The notes under the pieces: generated by a model
Told to the model about the DNA's origin: nothing
Database searches by the model: none
Seen by the model: the letters and a program-made list of their open reading frames with translations, nothing else
Part shown: positions 48,542 through 57,631 of the stretch, piece after piece
Position numbering within the stretch: position 1 is the stretch's first letter
Layout: each line of letters starts with the position of its first letter
Position numbers and translations under genes: made by a program
From: Virgibacillus_O xinjiangensis
GTDB lineage: Bacteria > Bacillota > Bacilli > Bacillales > Amphibacillaceae
Direction of reading: 5' to 3'
Assembly: GCF_042643145.1 (NCBI RefSeq)
Contig: NZ_JBHRSA010000031.1
Coordinates: forward strand, 94,581 to 158,580
Length of the DNA stretch: 64,000 nt

Positions 48542-48859
48542 TCAATCAGGAAGCCCGTCAATAAACTGCTTAATTTGCTCTTTTGTTTTACGATCCTTGC
48601 TGACAAATCTCCCGGTTTCTTCCCCTTGTCGGAACGCAAGAAAACTTGGAATACCGAATATATCGTATTCCTGGCAAAGTTCGATGAATTCATCCCTGTT
48701 CACTTCTACAAAGGTATAATCAGGATACTCCTTCTCTATTTCCGGCAGTTCAGGTTCGATGACGCGGCAATCCGGACACCATCCTGCTGTAAAAAGCATA
48801 ATGACTTTGCCTTGATTCTTCAACTCTTCAAACTGCGTTGTACTTTCCAATGTAAGCAT
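48542..48859 (-). CDS. ytpP: Thioredoxin-like protein YtpP
   Basis: A 105-aa single thioredoxin fold with active site WCPDC (Cys28 and Cys31), the cis-proline loop GIPSF (about 71–75) and a KDRKTKEQIK C-terminal helix typical of YtpP. The CPDC active site differs from the CGPC of TrxA and suggests a dedicated partner, possibly bacilliredoxin-type or other low-molecular-weight thiol reactions. It is first in the ytpP–ytpQ–ytpR operon. Confidence 0.92.
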   Translation of the reverse strand: MLTLESTTQFEELKNQGKVIMLFTAGWCPDCRVIEPELPEIEKEYPDYTFVEVNRDEFIELCQEYDIFGIPSFLAFRQGEETGRFVSKDRKTKEQIKQFIDGLPD

Positions 48860-49036
48860 GGTTCCACTTCCTTATTCAGACTTTTATATGGATAATCGGT
48901 ATCAATTATATGATTTCCTCCCCTGGAAAGGCAAAAGATTGCAATCATCGTTTTCTCGTTCCACATATCAATTTCTTTCCAATTTTCCCTTTTTTGTTTA
49001 AACTTGAGATATGATGATATAAATAGGAGGGTTTTT

Positions 49037-49477
49037 ATGGAATTGACGGTTTACTTAGCAGGGCAAATTCATGATAATTGGCGGGAGGAGTTGAAAGAAA
49101 AGGCAAAACAAAAAGGACTCCCGTTGAAATTTGTTGCTCCACAAACCAATCATGACCGATCTGACGATATTGGAGAAGCAATCCTTGGCAACCAACCGGA
49201 TAACCTATACAGGGATGACGCTGCCTCAAGCATCAACAATTTGCGCACGGAGGTTTTGATGCAGAAGTCAGATGTAGTGATTGCCTTGTTCGGTGAGAAA
49301 TACAAACAATGGAACACAGCAATGGATGCCAGTGCAGCGCTGACCTTGAATAAACCTACCATCCTTGTCCGGCCGGAATCTCTCATCCATCCGTTAAAGG
49401 AACTTTCCAATAAGGCGAATGTCACGGTGGAAACGGTGGACCAAGCACTGGAAGTACTACAGTACATTTTCGAATGA
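49037..49477 (+). CDS. ytoQ: YtoQ family protein
   Basis: A 146-aa protein of the YtoQ family, related to nucleoside 2-deoxyribosyltransferase-like folds: YLAGQIHDNWREEL (about 5–18), FVAPQTNHDRSDDIGE, and LMQKSDVVIALFGEKYKQWNTAMDASAALTLNKPTI (about 73–108), which forms the nucleotide-like pocket. The biological role is unknown. The ATG at 49037 follows AGGAGG; an upstream ATG (49004) is unsupported. Confidence 0.92.
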   Translation: MELTVYLAGQIHDNWREELKEKAKQKGLPLKFVAPQTNHDRSDDIGEAILGNQPDNLYRDDAASSINNLRTEVLMQKSDVVIALFGEKYKQWNTAMDASAALTLNKPTILVRPESLIHPLKELSNKANVTVETVDQALEVLQYIFE

Positions 49478-49505
49478 AAAAGCAGCGGAGCACCGCTGCT
49501 TTTTA
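49478..49505. terminator. Bidirectional terminator of ytoQ and the DUF84 gene
   Basis: AAAAAGCAGCGG–AGCA–CCGCTGCTTTTT, perfect 12-bp arms, directly after both stop codons. Confidence 0.92.
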
Positions 49506-50003
49506 GCTTCCGAATTCCCACTGCCCGCGGAGCAGTTTCACTACATGACTGAACATTTCCTGTCTTGTAACTTGTTCATTCGTGAAAACCCCGATGGCAC
49601 CTTCCCTGTGCCTTATTCCTTCCCTTTTGGCGTAAGAATCCATGATGTCACCCAATTCTCGTCCTTCTTTCAATTGTCTGGTGACTATCGCAGGCAGCAG
49701 GATCCGTGCACCACTGGCGGTATGAATTTTCCCATCCCTGGTAACTAGGGCTCCCCAGTTACAAAGGTATAATCTCCCGTCAACTTCCATCACACCGCCT
49801 TCTAAACCGATCGCCAGATCTCCGTTTGTATATTTGAAACAGCCCATCGCCCGATTGACTGCCCCGCTCCTTGTTTCTTCATCAGAAAAAGGCTGTTCAG
49901 GAATGAGTGATGGAGCATCCGCGGTGATGACTTCTTCCTGAGCAAAATTCTCTTTTACCGCTCCGATTTTCGTTTCATTCTTCGATCCGACAATTATTTT
50001 CAA
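49503..50003 (-). CDS. DUF84 inosine/xanthosine triphosphatase-like protein
   Basis: A 166-aa protein of the YjjX/DUF84 family, which hydrolyses non-canonical purine triphosphates such as ITP and XTP. It shows the N-terminal substrate loop VGSKNETKIGAVKENF (about 5–20), SDEETRSGAVNRA (about 39–51), a catalytic region LAIGLEGGVME and EGAIGVFTNEQVTR near the C-terminus. It is slightly shorter than E. coli YjjX (170 aa). It precedes ytoP's 3' end region on the same strand with an 18-base gap, so the two may be cotranscribed from ytoP. Confidence 0.85.
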   Translation of the reverse strand: MKIIVGSKNETKIGAVKENFAQEEVITADAPSLIPEQPFSDEETRSGAVNRAMGCFKYTNGDLAIGLEGGVMEVDGRLYLCNWGALVTRDGKIHTASGARILLPAIVTRQLKEGRELGDIMDSYAKREGIRHREGAIGVFTNEQVTRQEMFSHVVKLLRGQWEFGS

Positions 50004-50021
50004 TGTAACTCTCCTTTATTG

Positions 50022-51089
50022 CTATGCATATCTTCGGATTTGATCAACTGTACCCTTATCGGTTTCCTTTACAAGCTTTACAAGCAGTTCCTTGGCCGCT
50101 GCATAGTCATCTACATGGATGATTGATGCAGAGGTATGAATATAACGAGAGCAAATGCCGACGACTGCTGATGGAACACCTTCATTAGCCAAATGTACTT
50201 TTCCGGCATCCGTCCCTCCTTGGGAAATGAAATATTGATACGGTATATTATTGCTCTCGGCTGTATCTAGAATAAATTCCTTCATCTTCGGCAGAGTGAT
50301 CATGGATCTGTCGAAAATTCGAAGCAACGCCCCATTGCCCAGCTGTCCGAATTCCTGTTCATTTCCATCGGCATCATTAGCCGGAGAGGCGTCCAAAGCA
50401 TAAAAGATATCAGGCTGTATCATATGGGCCGCCACTTGTGCCCCTCGGAGGCCAACCTCCTCTTGAACAGTCGCACCAGAGAAAAGCTGGTTTGGGGTCG
50501 TCTCATTCTGTAGCTCCTTCAGCAGTTCTACTGCCAGCCCACAACCATATCGGTTATCCCAGGCTTTCGCCAATATCTTCTTGCTGTTTGCCATGGGAGT
50601 GAATGGGGTAAGCGGAACGATTGACTGCCCAGGCTTGATACCGATCTTTTCAGCATCCTCCCGGTCGTCCGCACCAATATCAATCAACATGTTTTTGATT
50701 TCCATCGGTTTATTCCTTTGTGCTTCCGTCAAATTATGGGGCGGAATCGATCCAATCACTCCCACAACCGGGCCGTTTTCCGTAATTATCTGCATACGTT
50801 GGGACAATAGAACTTGGCTCCACCAGCCTCCCAACGGCTGAAAACGAAGCATGCCATTTTTGGTAATTTGAGTGACCATCAACCCCACTTCATCCATATG
50901 CCCTGCTACCATCACCTTGGGTCCGTTGCCCTCTTTGACACCGAATACGCCGCCAAGGTTATCTTGAATGACTTTATCGGAGTATTTTTCCAGTTCTGCT
51001 CGCATGAATTTCCTTACCGCATGCTCGTTGCCAGGAGCAGCCGGCAATTCTGTTAGATTTCGGAATAGATCTAACGTATCCTGATTCAT
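50022..51089 (-). CDS. ytoP: M42 family aminopeptidase YtoP
   Basis: A 355-aa binuclear metallo-aminopeptidase. Metal ligands are visible in VAGHMDEVGLMVTQI (His and Asp), AKAWDNRYGCG (Asp), VQEEVGLRGAQ (general base Glu and ligand Glu) and RYIHTSASIIH (His). It probably removes Glu or Asp or other residues from peptides as a dodecamer. The ATG at 51089 follows AGAGGTGG; a GTG at 51098 overlaps that site. Similarity to B. subtilis YtoP is strong throughout. Confidence 0.93.
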   Translation of the reverse strand: MNQDTLDLFRNLTELPAAPGNEHAVRKFMRAELEKYSDKVIQDNLGGVFGVKEGNGPKVMVAGHMDEVGLMVTQITKNGMLRFQPLGGWWSQVLLSQRMQIITENGPVVGVIGSIPPHNLTEAQRNKPMEIKNMLIDIGADDREDAEKIGIKPGQSIVPLTPFTPMANSKKILAKAWDNRYGCGLAVELLKELQNETTPNQLFSGATVQEEVGLRGAQVAAHMIQPDIFYALDASPANDADGNEQEFGQLGNGALLRIFDRSMITLPKMKEFILDTAESNNIPYQYFISQGGTDAGKVHLANEGVPSAVVGICSRYIHTSASIIHVDDYAAAKELLVKLVKETDKGTVDQIRRYA

Positions 51090-51264
51090 AAGTTCCACCT
51101 CTACTTTTCATTCATATACCCAGTATAACTGCGGAATCCAATCATTTCCACCACCAGTCGATTATAGCTGTAATATTTTCTATTTTAAATTATTTAGGGT
51201 ATACTTGATGTTGAAGTACTCATCGATTCAGAGAAGACTAAATTATTGCAAGAGGTGATGACAA

Positions 51265-51579
51265 ATGAGCAAGAGGAATATAATGCTTGCGGCCGGGCTG
51301 GGGGCTGCTGCCGGCTACTTGGCCAAGGAAGCAGTTGATGCTTACCAGAAAGTTACGCCGGAAAAAGCTCTCAAACATGCGAAAGAAACCTTCAAAAAAA
51401 ATGGGCCGATCAGCGGTTCCTGGATTTACATGAAACCGGAAGAAGTAGAAAAGAACGGTTTGCTTTACCAAGCTTATCGTGGGGGTGTGACCCGGAACAT
51501 CGATGGACAGAATAAGCAGTATGAATTTTACGTGGATACGGAAACAGGTGCGGTCATCGATTCGATCCAAACCTCCTAA
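51265..51579 (+). CDS. ytzB: PepSY domain protein YtzB
   Basis: A 104-aa protein: N-terminal glycine/alanine-rich membrane segment (about 6–22, IMLAAGLGAAAGYLA) and a PepSY-like domain (about 30–100) ending YEFYVDTETGAVIDSIQ, the typical strand-turn-strand of this fold. PepSY proteins are often exported inhibitors or sensors; here it is likely a small membrane-anchored protein facing outward. AAGAGGTGATGACA precedes the ATG. Confidence 0.9.
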   Translation: MSKRNIMLAAGLGAAAGYLAKEAVDAYQKVTPEKALKHAKETFKKNGPISGSWIYMKPEEVEKNGLLYQAYRGGVTRNIDGQNKQYEFYVDTETGAVIDSIQTS

Positions 51580-51581
51580 AT

Positions 51582-51614
51582 GAAAAAATAGCTGCGTTAT
51601 GCAGCTATTTTTTG
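51582..51614. terminator. Terminator of ytzB and ytnP
   Basis: AAAAATAGCTGC–GTTAT–GCAGCTATTTTTT; converging genes share it. Confidence 0.9.
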
Positions 51615-51615
51615 A

Positions 51616-52470
51616 TCATTGGTATGGATCTCTCTCTCGTTTCACTTCATCTACGATTCCTCCGGACGCATCGTATTTCAAGGCACGGTAATAAGCGTCA
51701 TGATAGAAGGTATACCACGCCTTCCTGGCATAGCCGAAAGCCATCCACTTTTCTTTCTGGTGGACCGAGGTCACGGGATAATCGTCATAGGCTAACGCCC
51801 ATAATTTATTTTGGTGCGCATTGGTCGGCATGATATCTGCCATATGGATAAAACATTCATCCCCTTCTTCGAAAACCAGTATGCAATGTCCGTCACTATG
51901 CCCTCCGGTATGTATCAACCGCAGGCCATCAGCTACCTCCATTTCCTCTTCAAATGTCTGTACCTGCTCGGTAATTGGCTTCCAGTTCATTTCCCAATAG
52001 GTATTGACCGAACGGATATTAGGATTTCTCATTTCTTCCCATTCCACCTCAGAAGTATAAATGACAGCATTGGGGAACACAGGCACATATTTGCTACCTT
52101 CCTTGCTGGTCAAACCGCATGCGTGGTCAAAATGCAGGTGGGTCATCAGGACGCCATCAATATCTTCCAAAGTCAGCCCTATTTTAAGCAGTGAACGTTC
52201 CACCGTAGACTCTTCCAGTACACCAAAATTCCTCCGCTGCTTATCTGTCAGCTTCCCATTCCCCATTCCTGTATCTATCACGTAATTCTTCCCATCCAAC
52301 TGCAGAAGAATTGGATCTGTTCTCAATTCAATCTGGTTTTTTTCATTACTCGGATATTTCTTTTCCCACAATGGTTTCGGCACAACACCAAACATCGCGC
52401 CGCCATCAAGAAAATTAACCCCGCCATCCAACCATGTCAACGAGGCCCTTCCAACCTTTAAAGTCTCCAT
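51616..52470 (-). CDS. ytnP: Metallo-beta-lactamase fold quorum-quenching lactonase YtnP
   Basis: A 284-aa MBL hydrolase. Metal motif THLHFDHACG (about 120–129), HTGGHSDGH (about 202–210) and HMADI (about 223). It matches B. subtilis YtnP, which hydrolyses N-acyl homoserine lactone-type compounds and interferes with Streptomyces signalling. The ATG at 52470 follows GGAGGGG by six bases; upstream starts run into the trmB-side gap. It lies opposite ytzB, as in B. subtilis. Confidence 0.92.
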   Translation of the reverse strand: METLKVGRASLTWLDGGVNFLDGGAMFGVVPKPLWEKKYPSNEKNQIELRTDPILLQLDGKNYVIDTGMGNGKLTDKQRRNFGVLEESTVERSLLKIGLTLEDIDGVLMTHLHFDHACGLTSKEGSKYVPVFPNAVIYTSEVEWEEMRNPNIRSVNTYWEMNWKPITEQVQTFEEEMEVADGLRLIHTGGHSDGHCILVFEEGDECFIHMADIMPTNAHQNKLWALAYDDYPVTSVHQKEKWMAFGYARKAWYTFYHDAYYRALKYDASGGIVDEVKRERDPYQ

Positions 52471-52538
52471 ATTCATCCCCTCCGTCAATAATTTTATCTG
52501 AATCATCAAAAATCAGCAAACGTTTACATGAAATGATT

Positions 52539-52565
52539 AAAAAAAGAACCTGTATAAGGTTCTTC
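52539..52565 (-). terminator. Terminator of trmB
   Basis: On the minus strand AAGAACCT–TATAC–AGGTTCTT followed by seven T; it begins at the trmB stop. Confidence 0.88.
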
Positions 52566-53202
52566 AGACATATTTGGCACAACAGCGATATATCGGTTGT
52601 CCTTTTGCTGAAAATTTCTCTTCGTATTCCGTCATGATATTAGTGGAACCCTGTTCAGCATGTAAATCAACATTCACTTCTTCCAACTTCATTCCGAACT
52701 GGGAGAAGCTTACCACGGAATACTCAAATAACCCCTTGTTGTCCGTCTTGAGCACGACTTCACCTACATCAACCAATACCTCCTTATACTGACTCAAAAA
52801 GGTATGGAAGGTAAGCCGCCTTTTCTCATGACGGTTTTTAGGCCATGGATCGGAAAAATTCAAATAGATGCAGTCCACCTCATTTTCCCCGAAAAGTTCC
52901 CGGAGGTCTTGAGCGTCTTCATTCAGAAGAATGACATGATCCATTCCAGAATCCTTCACTTTCTGGGCAGCCGTAACAATAATGCTTTTTGCAATTTCTA
53001 TTCCGATGAAATTTATATGCGGAAACTGCTCGGCCATCCCTGCAATAAATTGTCCCTTTCCCGTTCCTATTTCAACATGGATCGGATGTTCGTTTCCGAA
53101 AAAATCCTTCCACTTATTTTTGTTTTCTTTTGCGTTCGGGATGACAATGTGGCGATTTTCCTGTAAGAAATCATCTGCCCAAGGTTTATGTCGCTGACGC
53201 AT
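52564..53202 (-). CDS. trmB: tRNA (guanine-N7)-methyltransferase TrmB
   Basis: A 212-aa SAM-dependent enzyme forming m7G46 in tRNA. SAM motif VEIGTGKGQF (about 45–54), catalytic/substrate motif NFSDPWPKNRHEKRRLT (about 115–131) and C-terminal TEYEEKF are complete. The ATG at 53202 matches the family start MRQRHKPWADDFL and has GAAGGTGA upstream. Confidence 0.97.
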   Translation of the reverse strand: MRQRHKPWADDFLQENRHIVIPNAKENKNKWKDFFGNEHPIHVEIGTGKGQFIAGMAEQFPHINFIGIEIAKSIIVTAAQKVKDSGMDHVILLNEDAQDLRELFGENEVDCIYLNFSDPWPKNRHEKRRLTFHTFLSQYKEVLVDVGEVVLKTDNKGLFEYSVVSFSQFGMKLEEVNVDLHAEQGSTNIMTEYEEKFSAKGQPIYRCCAKYV

Positions 53203-53278
53203 TGCTTTCACCTTCTCTTATAAATATAGGGTATATTAAAATGATTATGGCTAAGACTATTTTCTGAGGTGATACGTG

Positions 53279-53566
53279 ATGGCACTTACAGTAAATAATC
53301 AATTATCGTTGTTATATGACCTTTTGGATGAACAGCAGGTTGACGGTTATGGACAAGCATCCGAATATCAGCAAATCGTTAGACTGGTACAGTCCATGAT
53401 GGAAAATGACCAACTAACCGATGAGCAGCTTACCCAACTTCTTCCCGAGATTTACAATTATGGAAAGCAGGGAGAATCCACTAAGGATACAACCGCCCAT
53501 ATTACGTCGAACAGACAGAATATCGGCAATTGGACCAACATCATTCAACAGGCTAACTTAGAATAG
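53279..53566 (+). CDS. ytzH: YtzH-like protein
   Basis: A 95-aa acidic, helical, soluble protein of the YtzH family of unknown function. The conserved LYDLLDEQQVDGYGQASEYQQI block (about 10–31) and GNWTNIIQ end identify it. GAGGTGAT lies five bases before the ATG at 53279. Its 3' end overlaps the convergent ytmP gene by 14 bases. Confidence 0.88.
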   Translation: MALTVNNQLSLLYDLLDEQQVDGYGQASEYQQIVRLVQSMMENDQLTDEQLTQLLPEIYNYGKQGESTKDTTAHITSNRQNIGNWTNIIQQANLE

Positions 53567-54371
53567 ATGTACTGATTTGCGCATTCAGTTCCTTGATGTT
53601 TTCAACCCGTTCCTGTACCTTGTCAGGCTCTTTCCGCTCTTCATGCCAACTCAAATACTGGAGAGCGTCCAATAATAGGTACCAATACATCCGGCCAATG
53701 GTATTTGTATCCATGGTGACTCCATAGTTCTGCAGCCAGTTTTCCCAATCCTGCCGGGGTATGTACCATTTAAGAATCATTGCATAATCAGTGGCAGGGT
53801 CGGCTATAATAGCATTGTCCCAATCAATGAGAAACAGATCCCCCTCTTTTGTCACCAAGAGATTATTATGGTTCAAATCTCCATGACAGACTACTTTGTT
53901 CTGATTCCTTGTGACTGGAAGCAATCGCTCCAAATTCAATAAAGCCTCGGAGATTTCCGATCCATTAGTGGCATGGTTTGCACGTGCAAGCCGTGCTTTT
54001 ATCATGGCGTAGCTCTCATCAGAACTAACTGGTTTCTTCCCTAACCGCATAAGCATATGGAGAAGCTCCGATGAATGATGGATCTTATGCAGCAATTCCG
54101 CTACATGATGATGCTGCATTTCCACCGGCGAAAGTTCCCTGCCTTCCAGCCATTCTTGAGCCGTAATCACGTCTCCGTTCTCCATCCGTTTCGTCCATAC
54201 AAGCTTCGGGACGATTCCTTCTGCTGACAATACAGCCAGGAATGGGGAAGAATTTCTTTTCAGAAATAGTTTTTTATCATCTTTTACCGCAAAATAAGCA
54301 TCACCGGTAAGGCCGCCTGCCGGAATGACATCCCAGCCTTCCCCCAATACTCTTTTGAGCCAATCCACCAT
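53553..54371 (-). CDS. ytmP: Aminoglycoside/choline kinase-like phosphotransferase YtmP
   Basis: A 272-aa protein of the APH/choline kinase fold. Brenner-type catalytic motif VCHGDLNHNNLLV (about 160–172) and the metal-binding motif LFLIDWDNAIIADPATDYA (about 179–197) are intact; the N-terminal lobe has GLTGDAYFAV and a lysine in KKLFLKRNSS. The substrate is unknown. It is monocistronic and overlaps the end of ytzH on the other strand. Confidence 0.88.
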   Translation of the reverse strand: MVDWLKRVLGEGWDVIPAGGLTGDAYFAVKDDKKLFLKRNSSPFLAVLSAEGIVPKLVWTKRMENGDVITAQEWLEGRELSPVEMQHHHVAELLHKIHHSSELLHMLMRLGKKPVSSDESYAMIKARLARANHATNGSEISEALLNLERLLPVTRNQNKVVCHGDLNHNNLLVTKEGDLFLIDWDNAIIADPATDYAMILKWYIPRQDWENWLQNYGVTMDTNTIGRMYWYLLLDALQYLSWHEERKEPDKVQERVENIKELNAQISTSILS

Positions 54372-54428
54372 GGTTTCTCACATCTTTCCAAAATAAGCAT
54401 TCAATAATACATTTTATTATCATCCATT

Positions 54429-54489
54429 AAAAAAAACAACTGTCGACTATGCTGCTGGCCGCTTTCATCCCATAGATTGCTGAACAGTT
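54429..54489 (-). terminator. Terminator of the ytzG–ytlP operon
   Basis: On the minus strand AACTGT…ACAGTT with an inner CTATG/CATAG pairing and a run of eight T. An interrupted stem, but well placed after ytlP. Confidence 0.65.
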
Positions 54490-54538
54490 ATACCTATCAT
54501 TTCCCATTGTAGCGCGAAAATACATATTCGCTGGCCAT

Positions 54539-55108
54539 TCAGATTCCTTTACCCTTCAACTGATAACGAGCTGCTACTTCATACTTTGGAGAATGTCCTG
54601 GATGAATGCGAAATAACACAACTTCGTCGACGGTGAACTCCTCCTGTCTATGGTCGCTTTCCATAGCTTCTTTCAGCACGGAGGTGTCTGCACCCCCTAT
54701 CCAATTCTTTGCGATGGTGATATGAGGCTTATAAGGCCGTTTCTCCCTTTGAAAGCCAACCTTTTCGGCGCAAGCTTCCACTGCGTCATAGACATGCTGC
54801 AGTTGATCTGTTTTTTCCACTCCGCCCCATAAAACTCTTGGTCTGTCTGGTTTTCCAAAGTAACCTAAACCACCTGTTGAAATGTTGAAAGCTCGTTGAT
54901 TTTCAAGCATAGAGAGTTCTTCCTCCAACTGCTTGCGTCTACTGTCCGTAACGGCCCCGAGAAATTTCAAAGTGATATGGAGATCCTCTCGATGTGGCCA
55001 TTGCTTATAAGGCAGTCTTTTTTTCCAGACTTTCTGGATTTCTTTAAAGTAGTTTTTTCTTTCATCGGGTAGTGGAATAGCAACGAAATAATGCGGAACA
55101 CTATTCAT
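54539..55108 (-). CDS. thpR: RNA 2',3'-cyclic phosphodiesterase (LigT/ThpR), YtlP
   Basis: A 189-aa 2H phosphoesterase. Both catalytic HxT motifs are present: DLHITLKFLG (about 42–51) and KPHITIAKN (about 125–133). It opens 2',3'-cyclic phosphates of RNA. The ATG at 55108 follows GGAGG by seven bases; the upstream ATG at 55126 overlaps ytzG. It is 14 bases from the pseudouridine synthase gene, so both are probably one operon. Confidence 0.93.
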   Translation of the reverse strand: MNSVPHYFVAIPLPDERKNYFKEIQKVWKKRLPYKQWPHREDLHITLKFLGAVTDSRRKQLEEELSMLENQRAFNISTGGLGYFGKPDRPRVLWGGVEKTDQLQHVYDAVEACAEKVGFQREKRPYKPHITIAKNWIGGADTSVLKEAMESDHRQEEFTVDEVVLFRIHPGHSPKYEVAARYQLKGKGI

Positions 55109-55122
55109 TTGGCATCCTCCAT

Positions 55123-55839
55123 TCAACTTTTAAGGGAAAGACAATAATCGAGCTCTTCGTTTGTCAACTCTCGATAGGAACCTGGTGTCAGCTGTTGATC
55201 AAGTACAAGTTCCCCCATACGTTCCCTCTTCAGGTACATAACCGTCTTACCGACCGATTCAAACATCCTTTTCACTTGATGGAACTTTCCTTCTGTAACT
55301 GCCACTTCAATTTCCGATATATCGCCCTTCCGAAGGATTTTAAGCTCAGCAGGCTTAGCCTGGTAACCATCTTCCAGCGTAACACCTGATTGGAAGCTCT
55401 CTACATCATCATGTGTTACTATACCATCAATACGTGCATAGTATACTTTTTCTATTTCCTTTTTAGGAGAGGTAAGTTGGTGGGCAAGTTCTCCATCATT
55501 GGTGATCAACAGAAGTCCTTCTGTATCCTTATCCAGCCTTCCTACTGGGAATGGAGAAAATAGCCGATAGTCATCATCCAACAGGTCAATAACCGTTTTA
55601 TGGTAGTCATCCTCTGTAGCAGAAATACAGCCTGACGGTTTATGGAGCATTACGTATATGAACTCCCGGTAACTTATTTCCTCACCGTCTACCATAACTG
55701 TATCTTCTATAGGATCGACGTGGAAGCTGCTGTTCTTGACAGTATGCCCATTTACAGAAACACGTTTTTTCTTTAGGAGGGTTTTCACCTCTTTCCTGCT
55801 TCCAAATCCCTTGCTGGCCAGTAATTTATCCATACGCAA
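55123..55839 (-). CDS. ytzG: 16S rRNA pseudouridine synthase (RsuA family), YtzG
   Basis: A 238-aa RsuA/RluB-type enzyme: N-terminal S4 RNA-binding domain (about 1–60, MRMDKLLASKGFGSRKEVKTLL) and catalytic domain with the active-site aspartate in PVGRLDKDTEGLLLITNDG (about 98–116, Asp at RLD). The TTG start at 55839 follows AGGAGG at eight bases; the ATG two codons later is also possible. The target is probably 16S U516-type, but not proven. Confidence 0.9.
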   Translation of the reverse strand: MRMDKLLASKGFGSRKEVKTLLKKKRVSVNGHTVKNSSFHVDPIEDTVMVDGEEISYREFIYVMLHKPSGCISATEDDYHKTVIDLLDDDYRLFSPFPVGRLDKDTEGLLLITNDGELAHQLTSPKKEIEKVYYARIDGIVTHDDVESFQSGVTLEDGYQAKPAELKILRKGDISEIEVAVTEGKFHQVKRMFESVGKTVMYLKRERMGELVLDQQLTPGSYRELTNEELDYCLSLKS

Positions 55840-55857
55840 CCCAGCCACCTCCTTTAT

Positions 55858-57474
55858 TTATTTACGAAATATACGATCAAGCACTCTTACACGGTTTCCA
55901 AAGATGCGCTCAAGCAATGTTGATTCATAGGCAAGCCACATATAAACAAGGCCGCCTATACCCACACCCATCGCCAGCATAGTGATTGTTGCCCATCTTT
56001 CCTCTCCATAAGGAAGGAATTGGGCGGCAGCAAATTTTACGATCAAGATAGTGACAATCATGATAAAAGTGAAAATAACAATCAGAGTCACCCTTTTCAA
56101 CAGAGGTTTCAACGGAAAATCAATCTTCGTGAACACCCTCCACATATTCAAAGCAACTGCTGTTCCTGCTGCCAAACCAGTCCCGAATATGGCTCCTTTC
56201 GGCCCGAACATATGGATCAGCTGGATATTGAGCAGCACCTTCAGCATCAAGCCTGCTGCTAGACTAACCACAGCGAATTTCTGTTCATTAATCCCCTGGA
56301 GAAGGGAAGAAGATACAGTGAATAGAGCAAAGAGCAGTCCGACTGGCGCATACCATCCCAGCAAAGAACCGGTCAACTCGATCGAACGGAGGCCGTATAA
56401 CGCACCATAGGCTTCATAAGATAGAACAGACAACCCAGCCACCGCAGGAATCACAAGGACCAGGACAATTTGCAGCGACTGGCTGATCTGCTGATGCAGC
56501 TGTTGCATATTATTAGCAGTGAAAGTCTTTGTCAGTGCCGGCAATGCGGCCAGTGACAGCCCAGTTGCCAATGTACCTGGTATGATGACCAACTTATGTC
56601 CGAACACATTAATAGCCGAAAGGGCAACTTCCCAGACATTTCCGAAACCAGCTGCGACCATGGCCCGGTTGAAAGTGAAGGTATCTACCAGTTGATATAA
56701 AGAAGTGGCCAGTCCCACAATGACAAATGGCCCGGCATAGCTGAATAATTCGATCATGAGATCTTTTTTGGAGATGTCCGTCGTGAAACGCTGTTGTTCC
56801 AGCCTTTTATCAAGAGCTGGTTTTCTTTTTTTCCAATAGCCCATCAATACTGCCATTGAGGCTGCCCCACCGATAAAGGCAGAGAAAGTAGCGAAGCCGA
56901 CAGCGGTGGTAATGGATCCTCCAGCCAGTTTGAGTACAAGGAATGCCGCCGTCAACAGAAAAACGATTCGTACGATTTGTTCAATAACCTGTGAGACAGC
57001 TGTGGGTCCCATGGATTGATGCCCTTGGAAGAATCCGCGGATGATACTCATCGGTGGAATGATCAGCAGGGCAAAACTTACCATCCGGATGACGAAGGCA
57101 ACATCTTCTGTAGTTATCGAACCAGTTTCCTCTGTAATAATGAAACCAGCCAGTACCTCGGCACCCAGGAACAATAGAAGGAATGCCAGAAAACCGCTGG
57201 CTGCCATCAATGCGATTCCTGTACGGAACATCCGTCTTCCCGTCTCATAATCACCTAAGGAGTTGTACTTCGCAATAAATTTGGAAACAGCCAAGGGAAC
57301 ACCGATGGTTGAGATGCTCAGTAGAATACTGTATGGAACATAGGCAAAATTATATAAGGTCCCCCCGGTTTCCCCAACGAGGGCATTAAAAGGAATGACA
57401 TAGATCATCCCTAGGAATTTAGATAAAAAGGATGCTACCGTAAGTAACATTGCTCCCCTAACTATATTTGACAT
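55858..57474 (-). CDS. ytgP: MurJ-type lipid II flippase YtgP
   Basis: A 538-aa polytopic membrane protein of the MATE/MVF (polysaccharide biosynthesis) superfamily, with about 14 hydrophobic helices. N-terminal MSNIVRGAMLLTVASFLSKFLGMIYVIPF matches B. subtilis YtgP, shown to act as a MurJ lipid II flippase. The ATG at 57474 follows AGGTGA. The open frame continues 396 bases upstream, but that extension overlaps the ytfP start on the other strand and reads like non-coding sequence. It is 18 bases upstream of ytzG in the same direction. Confidence 0.94.
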   Translation of the reverse strand: MSNIVRGAMLLTVASFLSKFLGMIYVIPFNALVGETGGTLYNFAYVPYSILLSISTIGVPLAVSKFIAKYNSLGDYETGRRMFRTGIALMAASGFLAFLLLFLGAEVLAGFIITEETGSITTEDVAFVIRMVSFALLIIPPMSIIRGFFQGHQSMGPTAVSQVIEQIVRIVFLLTAAFLVLKLAGGSITTAVGFATFSAFIGGAASMAVLMGYWKKRKPALDKRLEQQRFTTDISKKDLMIELFSYAGPFVIVGLATSLYQLVDTFTFNRAMVAAGFGNVWEVALSAINVFGHKLVIIPGTLATGLSLAALPALTKTFTANNMQQLHQQISQSLQIVLVLVIPAVAGLSVLSYEAYGALYGLRSIELTGSLLGWYAPVGLLFALFTVSSSLLQGINEQKFAVVSLAAGLMLKVLLNIQLIHMFGPKGAIFGTGLAAGTAVALNMWRVFTKIDFPLKPLLKRVTLIVIFTFIMIVTILIVKFAAAQFLPYGEERWATITMLAMGVGIGGLVYMWLAYESTLLERIFGNRVRVLDRIFRK

Positions 57475-57631
57475 TTTTTCACCTGCATTTATATTCTTTT
57501 TCGTCCATAATGGACATTCTACCATATTCACTGAAATACGGTTAACGAATAAGCAATAATTGAAGCTATCCATTAACAATTGAGCATGTTGATTGGATAA
57601 TGGTAAGATACATAAGAAAGGAATGATCATC

